Positions 1 through 12,000 of a DNA stretch of 64,000 bases are shown here, one piece after another (the first letter of the stretch is position 1; the number at the start of each line of letters is the position of its first letter). The stretch covers positions 124,001 to 188,000 of the forward strand of contig CAJNYU010002220.1 in the NCBI GenBank assembly GCA_905331475.1, in the 5' to 3' direction. The position numbers were made by a program, and so were the translations under genes. Origin of the DNA: Rotaria socialis. Its lineage: Eukaryota; Rotifera; Eurotatoria; Philodinida; Philodinidae. Under the pieces are notes generated by a model. It was given only the letters and a program-made list of their open reading frames with translations. It did no database searches and was not told the origin of the DNA.

Positions 1-1212
1 AAGAATTTGTTCAAATTTTCATTGATAAAACTCGTTTATTAGTATTAAAACTAATTTTTGATAATGATCTATGATGAATCAAATAAACAGGTAGCGATAG
101 TGAGAAAAAAAAACGATGTTATATCTTTTGATGAAAATATGAATACTCGATGATAATGAATAGATATAGAAATCATTTGACTAGTTAGAGCAATGAATAA
201 GTCACATTACAAGAAGAATTATTTTTATCACTATCAAATGTATAGACAGAGTTGTAGTTGAATAAGCATCTCTGAAAACAGTAGGATGTAGAGTGGTTGT
301 ACAAGATTTTCAACGTAGAAAATAATAGAGATGTTTCTTAGTTGAAATTCAAAATATAGTGAACGTTTCATACGGAAATTTCAAAGGTGCAAGAGGAGAG
401 GGGCAGTGTATTATTCTAGTTGCCTCATTTGCCTATATACGCCCTTGCACATAAGAACGTATGTATTTGTCGTAGGATTTTTTCATTTGATTGAGAAAAT
501 TCTCTAATATTGATTTAAAAGAGCAATCAAATGAAAATAAGATGAATTGTATAGATATTGTTTTTTTGTTCCAGGTTTTGTTTTTTCTTTGATGAAAGAT
601 AAAATATGAATAAAAAAAAAAAGAAAATAGAATAACTAACAGTATTCTCTTTCTAGCAGATTTGATCAATTTTCTTTTCAAATATTACTCGAGACAATTA
701 CTGAAAATATTTTAAAGACGCAAAAAAATCTAATTCTTGGCAATAATGTCATACAACAAAGCACATGTTATTTTTTGTTTCTCTCTCAAATAGACGCTCG
801 ATATCCATTGATTTATATCCGTACTGACGATCGATAGATAGAACAAGAAATATATATGTAAGATAATCTGTCTTTTTCTTGTTGTTCGTATTTGTAATAC
901 AGCTATGTCCGGCATGGATATTTTCATCGTTCTGTTTCTTTTCTTCTCTGATGAATTGAATAAAAATACAATTTATAATTTTCGTAATAGAAAGAGAAAA
1001 GAGTCGATTAGAGACGGAGTAGTTCATTTTGCATTCCTCCAGTTTAAATTTGAAAAAGCGATATATGAAGAAACAAGATACAAATAATCCATCTAGTAAT
1101 TTTGCTTTGTCTCATTCATTTTCACGACGACAAATGGTAATCATTTGACGAAAAAATAGTATTTGACTAAAATAAGAACTTTCTCTTATCGTTTGTCTTC
1201 TTCTAATAGACA
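1..1212. other. Gene-poor left edge
   Basis: AT-rich sequence with short A and T runs. Open frames here are brief, low in complexity and lack splice-compatible partners, so I support no gene. The last bases form a pyrimidine-rich tract ending in TAG three bases before the next start codon. That fits either a cis intron with an untranslated 5' exon or a trans-splice acceptor. Confidence 0.5.
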
Positions 1213-2965
1213 ATGATGAAGTCATATCTTGATTCATCAGTATCTGCTGAAGTACCGCAATCACCATCAACCATAATAAATCCTGCACGTTGTCTTCATT
1301 GTGGAAAATATTATTGTCAAATTGATTTTATATTTTCATGGCTTTCACGTTATGGTAATTCAAATGATCAACAATGTGTTGTCCATCAGCACATACAAGA
1401 CATTATTTCCAAGTAAATTTTATGTTTTTCTTTTTAATAATTTTTATATTTATTTTTTAATAATCAACAAAACAAAATTTAGACGTTTGCCTTCATCCGA
1501 TCCACAGAATGTTTGTGAACAACGTTTACTTGATTGGTATAATTCAATGAAAATAAATTTACAAAACGAATCAATTCGTTTTTCTACACCAACTGTTACA
1601 AGCAGTGTGAATAGTTTAAAAAAATTATTTTAACAAATTTTAAATTCCTATATTTTATTCTTAGTCGATTTCTGGATCATTTCTTTCAAGCTCATTAATA
1701 ATATCTCATCAAGATAATAATTCAGATAATTCAATTGACTATAACCAATATTTATCATCTCAATCAAATGGTTTTCCTCCGGATGAACCATTATTCTCAT
1801 CAAATGTTTGTAATCGTTTATCATCATCAACACCGACACAAACATTTCAAACACAAAATCGTGCTGGTTTATATCAATTATGTTCTAATGGACGTTATAT
1901 TATAGCTGATGATTGGTGCCAAACATATAAAGGTCATCGCTTAGCACAATTTATGCGTTGTCTAACAATTTATAATCAATACGAAGAACAATGTGTATTA
2001 ATGTTACCAGAATTTAATACAATGACACAAATGGATTCTGTTCAAAGTATGACATGGCATGAACAATTACAAGTATTTCTTTTTATTACGTAAGAATTAA
2101 AAAACAAGAATAAAAAGAAACATGATAATATTAACATGTTTTTACAGTTTTCATCGTATATATCAATGTGAACCAGAAAGTGGCACAATAAATCAAATAA
2201 ATGAATATGAAGTTCCATCATCAAGACATAGTTTAGCTCATATTGCTTGTGATCAACAATCCTATGTATTTCTTGCATATGAATATCCTGCGGCAAGTCT
2301 TGATCTGTGGCATATATCAACCATGGCTACATGGTCACTTTTAAAGCGATGGACACCAAGAGAATTATTTCCACCCGTACAATATAACGACGAAGATGAA
2401 GAAGATCATCGTGAACACGTTTGTTTGTTTTTATTTGTTTTCAACATTATCTATTTATTCATGTTCGAATAGTATGATCAAGAATCTGGTGTTTGTGGCA
2501 TTGCATCAATGCGTTATACAAATGGTACACTACATTTTTTAGCTCGACATGAACGTCATTGGTGTCTTCATTTCTTTACATTAAATATAAATGAAAAATA
2601 TCAAAAACTTATTCCACAAAGACGTATTGACATTGATTTAGCACATTTACGTTTTGCTGGTGAAAATTTTCAAATGGAAGTTCTACCTGGTGAACAAGGT
2701 TGGCTATTTGCTATTCGAAGATCATATCTTGTTCATTTGAGTTATAATGGAAAAGATGGTATGAAATTTATTCAGACTAGAAAAACAATTAATTCATCTT
2801 GTTTTATTTTTGTATTTAGCACAAAAACTATTATTACCAACATCAAAACGTGGTGCAGATTCAATTTATAATGTTTGTATAATGGACGAGCGAGGTAAAA
2901 GACGAGAAAATGGAAAACATTTAGTGGTACGAGATGCTAATTCAATTCGATTCTATAAACTTTAG
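1213..2965 (+). CDS. Orphan six-exon protein, about 483 aa, possible propeller-like repeats
   Basis: Six exons join in one frame: 1213-1412, 1483-1606, 1665-2089, 2148-2418, 2473-2758 and 2820-2965, with introns of 54-75 bp and GT-AG ends. The sum is 484 codons including the stop. I do not recognise the family. Near the N-terminus is a Cys-rich stretch (RCLHCGKYYC, with a further Cys and His after it) that could bind zinc. The rest is rich in short beta-like segments with aromatic and Gly turns (for example GLYQLCSNGRYIIADDW and GTLHFLARHERHW), reminiscent of WD or NHL-type propeller blades. The final exon ends in RDANSIRFYKL. There is no signal peptide or membrane segment, so it is probably cytosolic. 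The start is the first ATG after a TAG acceptor at 1209. A zinc-finger plus beta-propeller protein is only a guess; that the gene is real is much surer. Confidence 0.72.
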
Positions 2966-5900
2966 AGTATACCATATATTTCCTATGTTTTTTTTTCTTT
3001 TGTCTTGATGTATAAAATAGTCTATTTGTCTGTTACTGTTCTTTTTTTTTGAATGCGTGCTATGTTTATGTGGTTAAGTGAATCCTAGAAAACTTATTGG
3101 TTTTTTACTTTAAGCACTTGAGACATTTTCCTTTGGCTACTGGTTTTCTTGGATGCTATTTCATGTTACTATTATTTTCATTCTATTATATGTGTTCACA
3201 ATAAAATTGAAACATAAAAGAAACATTAGATAATATTCTTTTATTAGACTTGAATATTAGACTTATTTTTGTTTTGAGATAATTTCATATTGAATATGTT
3301 TGATGATGAATACTGTTAGCTGTGTCAAACCTATTATTGCTGAATGATCATTTGAGAGTTTTTATCGATTGATAGTAAAAAGCCTAAACGATGCATAGAA
3401 TTTCAATATATCGCCGGTATAATTTTTAGTAATCATCATGAACTATTGATTAAGAGAAATAAAGATTTCGTTGCACTGTTCCAACTTTAGAATGTCCAAT
3501 TTACAAAAATCAAGAATGTAAAAGAAAAAAAAAACAAACAAAAATGGTTGCAACGTTAAATATAAAATTTTCCCCACATTCACCATGCAGAAATTGTTGA
3601 AACCTTATGATTTATGTAGCATGCTAGAGAATAAAAAACTATTTTTATTAGATTGTTTTATCAGTGGGCTCATCATGGATCATACTAAAGAATGAAGATT
3701 AAATAATAAATAGCTCAATATATCTGAAGACAACTTGAAATAGTCACACTATTTTCATGTTTTAATATTTTAGTCAAAGAAACATTGCCATTAAATTGGG
3801 TTATTGATCTGAATTGTTGAATAATCTGTGTATTGAATGATAGACTTGCTTTCTTTATGAAATTTAAATACATTTATCATTGATAAAAATTTCCTACATT
3901 ATTTTAAGATTTCTACGAAAAAGTCTGACAATCAAGATTAATCATCAGATTTAGGTACTTAAAAAAATATTAAAGGAGAAAAGAAAACCTACTGCGATAT
4001 CAATCAATACGTTTTATCAAAAATTTGTAGGTTTAAATAGAAATTTTTTATTTATATAATTACATGCGGATTCTTAAATGCAATAGATGGGTGACCACTT
4101 CAGGAGAGAATAGAAAAGTTTTGCACATAAAAAAATAAATAAAAGCAAATGTTGTCAGTATAGTTCGGCAATAAGAGAAGACTAATATCATCATCTACGC
4201 AAAAATACATTCATTGATCTTTCACAAGTTATTTAGTTTATCTTGAACTTTTTGTGTAGTTAGCTTTTGGTGCTAAAATGTTCTTGCTTGAATTCATCTA
4301 TTTATTTCTCATAGGTAAGTAAAGATGGAATGAAGTTTTGATGCAATTTAATATCGTTATTTGTTCGACATTTTATTCATTTATTTATTTATTTATTTAC
4401 ATGTGAATCAAGTTCATTTCATAGATATTGATTTATATAGTACAATAAACTGCCTTTTTTTCATATAATAATAAACAGAAAAGAATTGTAATATACTCGT
4501 ATATTATTTCGATAGATTGGAATTAGAATAAAATATACTTGTTATTTGATGTCAGTTAATTAATTATAAGCACTTTATAACCTTTTACTTAAATATTCAA
4601 GGCTCCAAGATAAATATATGATCGATTATTATACATGTATTGATATACTTAAAAATAATGTATGACACTGTCTAGTATAGATCCATTATAGGAACAGATG
4701 TCTTCATATTTTTCTTTTTTATTCTATTTTACTAATACATCAATTGCTTTAGTTTTAATTGTAATTTAGAGTTGTAAAACATTGTAATAATGACAACATT
4801 TTATGGCAAATAACTACATCAATGCCATAAATTGACTTTTTGTGTAAAACCTTGTTCTATTTTAATTTTATAAATGTATATGTAGGTTTTATTGGATTTA
4901 TTTTCATGGGTGTTGTCGTCAAATAAGTTGTAGAGATTTCCATTGATTTCTAATGAATGCATAGCTTTATTTGAAACCATCAATAATTCTGATATAGTCT
5001 CTGCAATAATCTAACGAAAATAAGAATAGGTCTATTAATACAATCAATCGATAATAAGAGAACACATTAAGTATCAGTTAAATAGATAGTTGCTCGAGCT
5101 CGTTAAAAAATAGTCAAAAATTGATACGTTCTGACAATAAAATTCTGAAAGATGAGGAAGATAATCGATTCAAAGAGTACCAAGTCATCTATTTCACGAC
5201 AAGTCAATAGTTTGTGTATGGTTGAACACTTTTAGTCTTGTAGATTATTATTATTAAGTACATGAATTTTGTATAAAATATAGAATAAAAAAGATTTACT
5301 AATTTCTATTGTAATTTAAATGTCAATCTATTGCCAACGATTTTTATTCTGGTTGTGATGAAAACGGTCGAGCATCAACTCTTATGCATTTGAACGACTA
5401 GTTTTTGTTTCGAGAATGTAAAGTAATTAGTCTTTAGACAATCAATAAAACTAAATTTATTTTTAAATGAAGCAATCCGCCTGGAAGCGTTTGTACTTGG
5501 TATATTTATCATACATAAAGATGAGAAGGATAAATTATGTTTCAGCAGGAGCAATGACTTCTATATTATGTTTGATTAACATTAATATCAATGTTAATGA
5601 TAATAGAAATAATCAAAATGAGATCATATTTTCCCAAATTTTTAATTCTATGATAGATAGAGAATAGTTAACTATTATTCATATCATATGTAAACCTTTT
5701 CAAATCTCAAAATCAAAATCAAAATGAATACTAATAGGATTATTACAGATTACGTATGCAATTCAGGTATAAAATTTCTCAAATGAACTCTTTCTTAGGA
5801 AACTATACATACGTATATATATTCTCTACGAGAAAAAATGAATAGCTAATGTTAATAATGATATTTTTCATTTTTTGTGCTCGAAAGCATGTTTAGAAAA

Positions 5901-6561
5901 CATAAATTACTGCGTTATTCCTTATCAAAAAGAAACTGACACTTCGCAGAATGCATGAAATCATCGTGATCACATGCGTCAAAATTATTCAACTAAGATA
6001 TACGATTCGGAGAGAATCAAAAACATCAATTATTATCATTTCTTCTCTAGAGAAATGCTTTTGTATTTATTTCCTGACAAATTCCTAAATAAGTATTTGT
6101 GTTTGATCAATCGGAAGCAAGTAGGTTCTTGTTCTCTGTAGAGAAATAGGTCGCTTAAAACTGTATCACTCTCTATTATTTTCTTCTTTCCCTGTATCTT
6201 GTAGCATCTATGATATTATTATATGAAAGGTTCTGACTCAAACGTTTCCGTATTAACAAAAATAAACAAATAATTAATTTTAGAATAGATTTATTTTCAG
6301 CTTGAATACCCCCAAAAAAAGACTACTATTTATAAATTTGTAGCATGAGCGGAGATTGGTTTTCGTTGAAAATAGGCGTTCCTTTAGATATTAGCACAGA
6401 GCAATACATTGGGAATCCAACGGTTTATCACAAAAATACATCTGACTGAATCTTCTTATATTTCGTGGAAATTATTCTATTTTGTAAACATTAATTGTTA
6501 TTATTAACACTGAACAATTGATGTCTTGCTACCATTTGTTGTTGTTAGTCTAGATACCATT
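2966..6561. other. Gene-poor stretch
   Basis: About 3.6 kb after the orphan gene. AT-rich with a short ATTT tetranucleotide run near 4379-4399. The longest open frame (about 66 codons from 5467) is low-complexity, has no splice partner and no recognisable domain, so I treat it as chance. The first few hundred bases after 2965 are probably 3' untranslated sequence. Confidence 0.5.
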
Positions 6562-7489
6562 TAGAGCCAATGTCCCTAAAGCGAACGGACGATATAGGGG
6601 TGTTCATTCTGAATCTTAAATCAGATCCATTTTTCCTTTCAAAAATGACTATTTTTATTCCATCGGAAAGAGCACAAAATTCTGCATCGGCTCATATAAA
6701 AATATAGTTCGTAGCTTAAAAAATTCACTAGTTTAGGCCGTCTTTTCAAGTGTCTGTGGTTTCCTAAACAAAAAGAAACATCATATCTGGGATCCCCGCT
6801 TCGGATCGTCTATCAATCAAAACTATTTTAACTAAATTAAAAATGTTGACATTTAAAAATCCCTGCGGAGGAGGACCACAGCGAAACGTTTTCATCGAAC
6901 TGAACAAGAAGATAGTGAACTATGATCAAAATTTTATGCTGATTCTAACCATACAATGTTTTCCCCAAAAGTATTGAAAAATCAAAAATGCTCTCAATAT
7001 TAAAACCGTTTTTCTTAAAGCATAAAAAAAACACAGAAAATATGTTTTTTGTGACGGTGCTTCTCATCTGTTCTAGTTGAACTGCTAGTATGTTGTAGAG
7101 AAAACAATTCTGAAGATCTTTGTCAGCAGAAATTTTATTGAATTTTGACTTTGATCTATGGTACATGAACAAAATACTGAAACAGGGTGAATCGCCAGTT
7201 AAAATAGCTGGACCGTTCGCTTTATGTGCACTACACATAAAGCGAACGGAAACTATTTTTAATTTCATTTATAAAAAGTTGAAATCACTTTCAATGAAGC
7301 TGAACTGCTAGAATACGATAGAGCGGAATGAGACGAATCGAATCGTATCATTTTCAAGAAAATGCATTGAAGTTTTCGAACCGGACCGAGGAAATAGTTT
7401 ACGTTTTTATATTTTGCTTGTGTTTCACTGGGCCGTTTGCTTTAATGACATTTTCTTGCTGTCCGTTCGCTTTAGGGACATTGACTCTA
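6562..7489. mobile_element. Nonautonomous TIR element, 928 bp
   Basis: The left end (6562-6590) and right end (7461-7489) are reverse complements over 29 bp with one mismatch. The exact core is 6569-6590 against 7461-7482, containing CCCTAAAGCGAACGGAC. CATT lies just outside both ends (6558-6561 and 7490-7493), a candidate 4-bp target duplication. The same CCGTTCGCTTTA motif recurs inside: a palindrome at 7213-7228/7234-7249, and a diverged copy near 7431, so the right end looks like two terminal modules in series. I see no transposase, so this would be a deletion derivative or MITE-like element. Confidence 0.75.
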
Positions 7490-8281
7490 CATTATACACC
7501 AAGTAGGAAAATATAAAGCTGAACAATGTCAACAAGATAGTTCTTACTCACTTTGATGATTCGTGCATTAGTTTTATTGTTCTCTGTTTGACATTGGCTT
7601 TGTTTGACTGAGCCATTTTCTAATGTGTCAATCTTTTAGATATTTTTATTTACTCATTTTATATAAATGCAAAAAACGATCAAACCATTTCCTCTAAATT
7701 ATAAGTCTTTTTTAATAAAAGTATTTATAACCAGCGCACCCGAAAACTATTTTATAGATAAATTCTATTGAAGAATATTTTGTCCTCAAGCTATTTAACT
7801 GATTATGATCAAACTCTGTGTTAGTGAGAACATGTATGTAATAGATAGAGAAAGATAGAAAGAAAGCCTTCCACGTAATTTCATTTTCATCTATTTTATC
7901 TGGCATCTTCATCACTTTTATGATCATCGACATGCATCCACTTGTTATCATTGACTAGGATTTCGATTAACATCTAGTCAGACAAGAATTAAAAAGAATT
8001 GTGATCGTTTCGAGGCGACATCGGCCAATCTAATAAAACATGTCTGTTGCAAGTTTCACTTCATATCAACTTAAGGTTGAGGGTGGGATACACACATGCA
8101 AATTAAAATTAAAATAACTAAATACAACACACAATATACCCTCAAGCATTATTTTCCATCGCTCTTTGCTTCTTTATTGCAGATACACATCTTCTCCTAT
8201 CGATCTCTCTCTGTTTGTGTCTCTGTCTCATATTCTTCTCTCTTCACATTGACGCACGGAAATGTTTGTCAATTCGAAGAC
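7490..8281. other. Gene-poor stretch before the small secreted ORF
   Basis: No supportable gene. The last 150 bases are rich in CT runs, which could be promoter or 5' untranslated sequence for the ORF starting at 8282. Confidence 0.4.
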
Positions 8282-8662
8282 ATGGTACGACATGTGTTAT
8301 CCATCGGTTTGATTTTTAGTTCATTAATTCTCGTGATTTTAAATAAAGCCGAGTGTAAATCAGGTGGTGGTCATTATTCATCACAACGTTCACTTGGTTC
8401 TGGACCTTCTGCTGGATATGGTTTTTCTGGTAGTGGTCATCAACAAAATTCAATGAATTGGGGTAACCCATGGTTTTCATCAGATCTAAATTCTTGGTAT
8501 GATTATGGTACGTACATAACTCTTTATTTGAACGAGAATATAACAGATCTACAAATAATATTTAAAATAAGTTTCACAAAGAGCAACGAGTTTTCTATAA
8601 ACGATAAAAATAAGTTTTTCTCTATCATTAAAAAGAAACTAATCAGAATAATCAAACGATAG
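8282..8662 (+). CDS. Small secreted Gly/Ser-rich protein ORF, gene model uncertain
   Basis: From the ATG at 8282 the frame encodes a clear signal peptide (MVRHVLSIGLIFSSLILVIL, then NKAEC), followed by a Gly/Ser/His/Asn/Trp-rich segment (SGGGHYSSQRSLGSG, then NPWFSSDLNSWYDYG). Coding character fades after a GTACGT donor at about 8508. Unspliced, the frame stops at 8662 (126 codons), but the tail is AT-biased and looks intronic. Three models fit: a short gene spliced to a CT-rich acceptor near 8970 and stopping at once; the unspliced ORF; or a 5' exon of the downstream receptor, since splicing to 9074 keeps the frame open. The receptor has its own signal peptide, which argues against fusion. 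No known family recognised. Confidence 0.5.
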   Translation: MVRHVLSIGLIFSSLILVILNKAECKSGGGHYSSQRSLGSGPSAGYGFSGSGHQQNSMNWGNPWFSSDLNSWYDYGTYITLYLNENITDLQIIFKISFTKSNEFSINDKNKFFSIIKKKLIRIIKR

Positions 8663-9078
8663 AGAAAAGACAATTTTCTTTGCTAAAAAATATGTAATTT
8701 GATTAATCGGTCTTTTGTTGATTATTAAATAAATGTTATATTCAATGAAATATTCTATTGTTCAACCATTTATCTAATGATATAATTTTTCATCTTTTAC
8801 TTTTACTCACAAGATTGATCAAACATGAGTTTCTATTATTAATTTCGGCTATTCTTTTTTATGCTCTCTGTAAACAACTAAAAATAAGAAGGTTATGTTT
8901 TGTCTTGTCATGTTTTGCTCTTTTTCTCTATGTTTAGTTTCTTTTAGTTCTCTTAGTTTTTTTTCTTCTCTCCTGTCAAGTACGATAGTATCGGGTTCTT
9001 TTCACATGGATACTGTCAATAGTATATATATTATATGAATGACTAGCGAATATTAAAATATTCTTTTTAATAGACAAT

Positions 9079-12000
9079 ATGGTGATTCCACTTATCTTAT
9101 TTCTTCTATTAATAAATTCATCTGAGTTTTTTTGTCAATTAATATTTACCAGTCTAACAATGCCCAATAAAGATAGTCATAGTTCTTCATCTTCTTCTTC
9201 GAGTCAACAACATTCTCAGTCTATGCCAAATTATTATTATCATCCGTATTATCACTTAGCTTTAAACGATTCTGATTCGATACCTGATGAACAACGTTTG
9301 ATGGCGCAATTATTAAGAAATTATGATCCATCTGCACGACCTGTATACAATGCATCAAATACTGTCAGTGTTGCATTTGGCATTGCTCTAACTCAATTAA
9401 GTGATATGGTATGTAATCATATTGATAATGATTGATAGATTCATGATTTGGAACTCGACGAATCTTTTCATACATTATGTAAATCTTGCAGAAGAAAAAG
9501 TGCACTGATGTGCAACAATAATATCTTAACATACATATCTAATAGAATGCATTATTCCCATTTTATTTTTTCTTCGATCAGCATAGAAGGCCAATCCAAA
9601 AATTAGTCATTTTTAAATAGTTCTCTTTGCTTGATGCATCATGTACAGAGAAATGTGCATTCATGCAAAAAGTAATCCGAAATAGCTTCTTGAATATTTC
9701 ATTTTTTTAATGCTTATTTTCTAAATATATACATGTCAATCTAAAAACAAATGGCAAGTAAACAAGACTTGCATTATATTATCGTTCTAATAAGATAAAA
9801 TACTATGTTTAGATAGTAAAAATTAAGATTTCAAAAGTTAATATGGTTGTTTTTATTCAAAAAGAAAAAGAATTACTCTAACAAAAGAAACATTCAATTC
9901 CGCTTTCACGATAAAATTCTTCATTGAAAGTTATATATATATATATATATTTATACACGTATATGCAATTGTATGTTAGTATAAAATAGCCAATATATTA
10001 GTTTGAATGACAAGGAAAAAAACCAATGCATTCATTTTTTATATTGATGTGTGAAATCAACTTTTCAAATAAAATGCTTGGGTAATTTTTCAATTATGTA
10101 TAGTAACAAATAATTGTCAATTTAGGATGAAAAGAATCAAGTGTTAACCACAAATATATGGCTTGAACAGGTTAGTTAAACTTAAATTATATTAAAAATC
10201 AAATAACTCTAAGGAATTTCGTTTTATCTTCTTAAATAAAGGAATGGTTTGATGAACGTTTAGTATGGAATGCATCGGATTTTAATGGCTTAACAACTCT
10301 TCGATTACCATGTTCAAAAATTTGGTTACCCGATATTGTATTATATAATTCAGCTGATGATTATACACAAGGTTACTATCAAAGTAAAGCTATGGTAGAA
10401 AATAATGGACATGTTTTTTGGCCACCACCAGCTAAATTTCGATCATCGTGCAAAATTGATGTGACTTTTTTTCCATTTGATGGTATTCAACTTTTCTTTT
10501 TCTAACACAGTTTAGAATCTTTAGTATTTTTACTTTTAAAGATCAATTATGTAAATTAAAATTCGGTTCATGGATATATGATGCAGCTCAAGTCAATTTA
10601 ACAAAACGACGTGATAATGTTGATATGACAAATTATATTCGTTCAGGTGAATGGCATATTGTTCATATTGCTGTCAAACGTAACGATGTTACTTATCCAT
10701 GCTGCCCTGGAATTTATTATCCTGATGTAACAATATATGGTAAAAGCAAATATTTTGATCTTGATTTTGATCTTAATTAAATAAATTTAGTTCATATTCG
10801 TCGTCGCGTTTTATATTATTTATTTAATATAATACTGCCTTGTATATGGCTTTCAATTCTTTCACTGCTCGGCTTTTGTCTTCCACCAGATTCCGGAGAG
10901 AAGATTACACTTGGTATAACTGTTCTTCTAGCTTTTTCTGTATTTATGTTATTAATTGCTGAATCAATGCCAGCAACAAGTGAAATGGTTCCACTAATTG
11001 AAATATATTTAACAATTGTTATGGCACTTACGTCTTTATCAATTATTCTTACAGTTTATGTACTTCAATTGCATCATTCAGGTCCTGTGGTTATTCCAGT
11101 TCCACATTCATTTAAATATTCATTAGTTAGACGTATAGCACCTGTAATTGGAATGAAAAAAATTGTTGAAATTTATGCACGTGAACATAATCTAACTGAA
11201 AAAGACTATGTTTATCGATGTTTTGCTCAAGCATCAACACAACCAACGAATACTTCAGCAATGAATCATAAAAGTAGAATAATCAATGAGAAAAAGAAAA
11301 CTAAACATCGACAAGGTAATATATTCTTTAGTTTATTCACGAGTTCAACACTTTTTTCATTGCATAATAATCTCATCAAAATTGAAAAAGCAATAAGAAT
11401 TATTTACGCAATGTATGATTAGATTTCCTAGGAATCCTTCATTCCCTTATTTACGCTTGAAGCATTCATATTCTGTTAGATATATTCTGTATTCTGGTTG
11501 TATACAACATAGATGTCCATCGCGGCAGAACATCTGCCACTGCCGCACCGCCGCGATTTCTGAAACTTAATGCCGCGCCGCGCCTAATAAAAAAAAGTCT
11601 ACCGCTGCCGCGACGTTATTAATAATATGGCCTAGAGCTCGTTCTGTATTCTCTAATAAAAAAATATTGTTATGCATTATAAAATTGGTATGAATTTTTA
11701 CGTCAAATCTTGATATGTGACGAAATTGGTGACAACCATGAATCGATTAGAGCTTCAATTGAATAATAAGCATCCAGTGAGTAACCAAAAAACATCCGAA
11801 ACCATATAATATTAAATTGTATAGAAAGAATTTTATAGTTTAAATATGATATTCATATTCAGTTTGCTTAACTGATACTTCGAATTAGAAAGAGCTAGAA
11901 ATTATGGAAATTTACAGATAGCATATAGCTATATAGTAGTACAGGAGCGAAATGACATAGAATAATACGATGCATTCCTTATATGCGAATGAGTTCCAAG

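Noticed and set aside
433-1087. Overlapping open frames on both strands
   Set aside because: Lys/Ile/Phe/Tyr-rich chance frames in AT-rich DNA; no motifs or splice partners.
5467-5667. 66-codon plus-strand ORF
   Set aside because: Low complexity with an Ile/Asn repeat (ININVNDN); no homology recognised.
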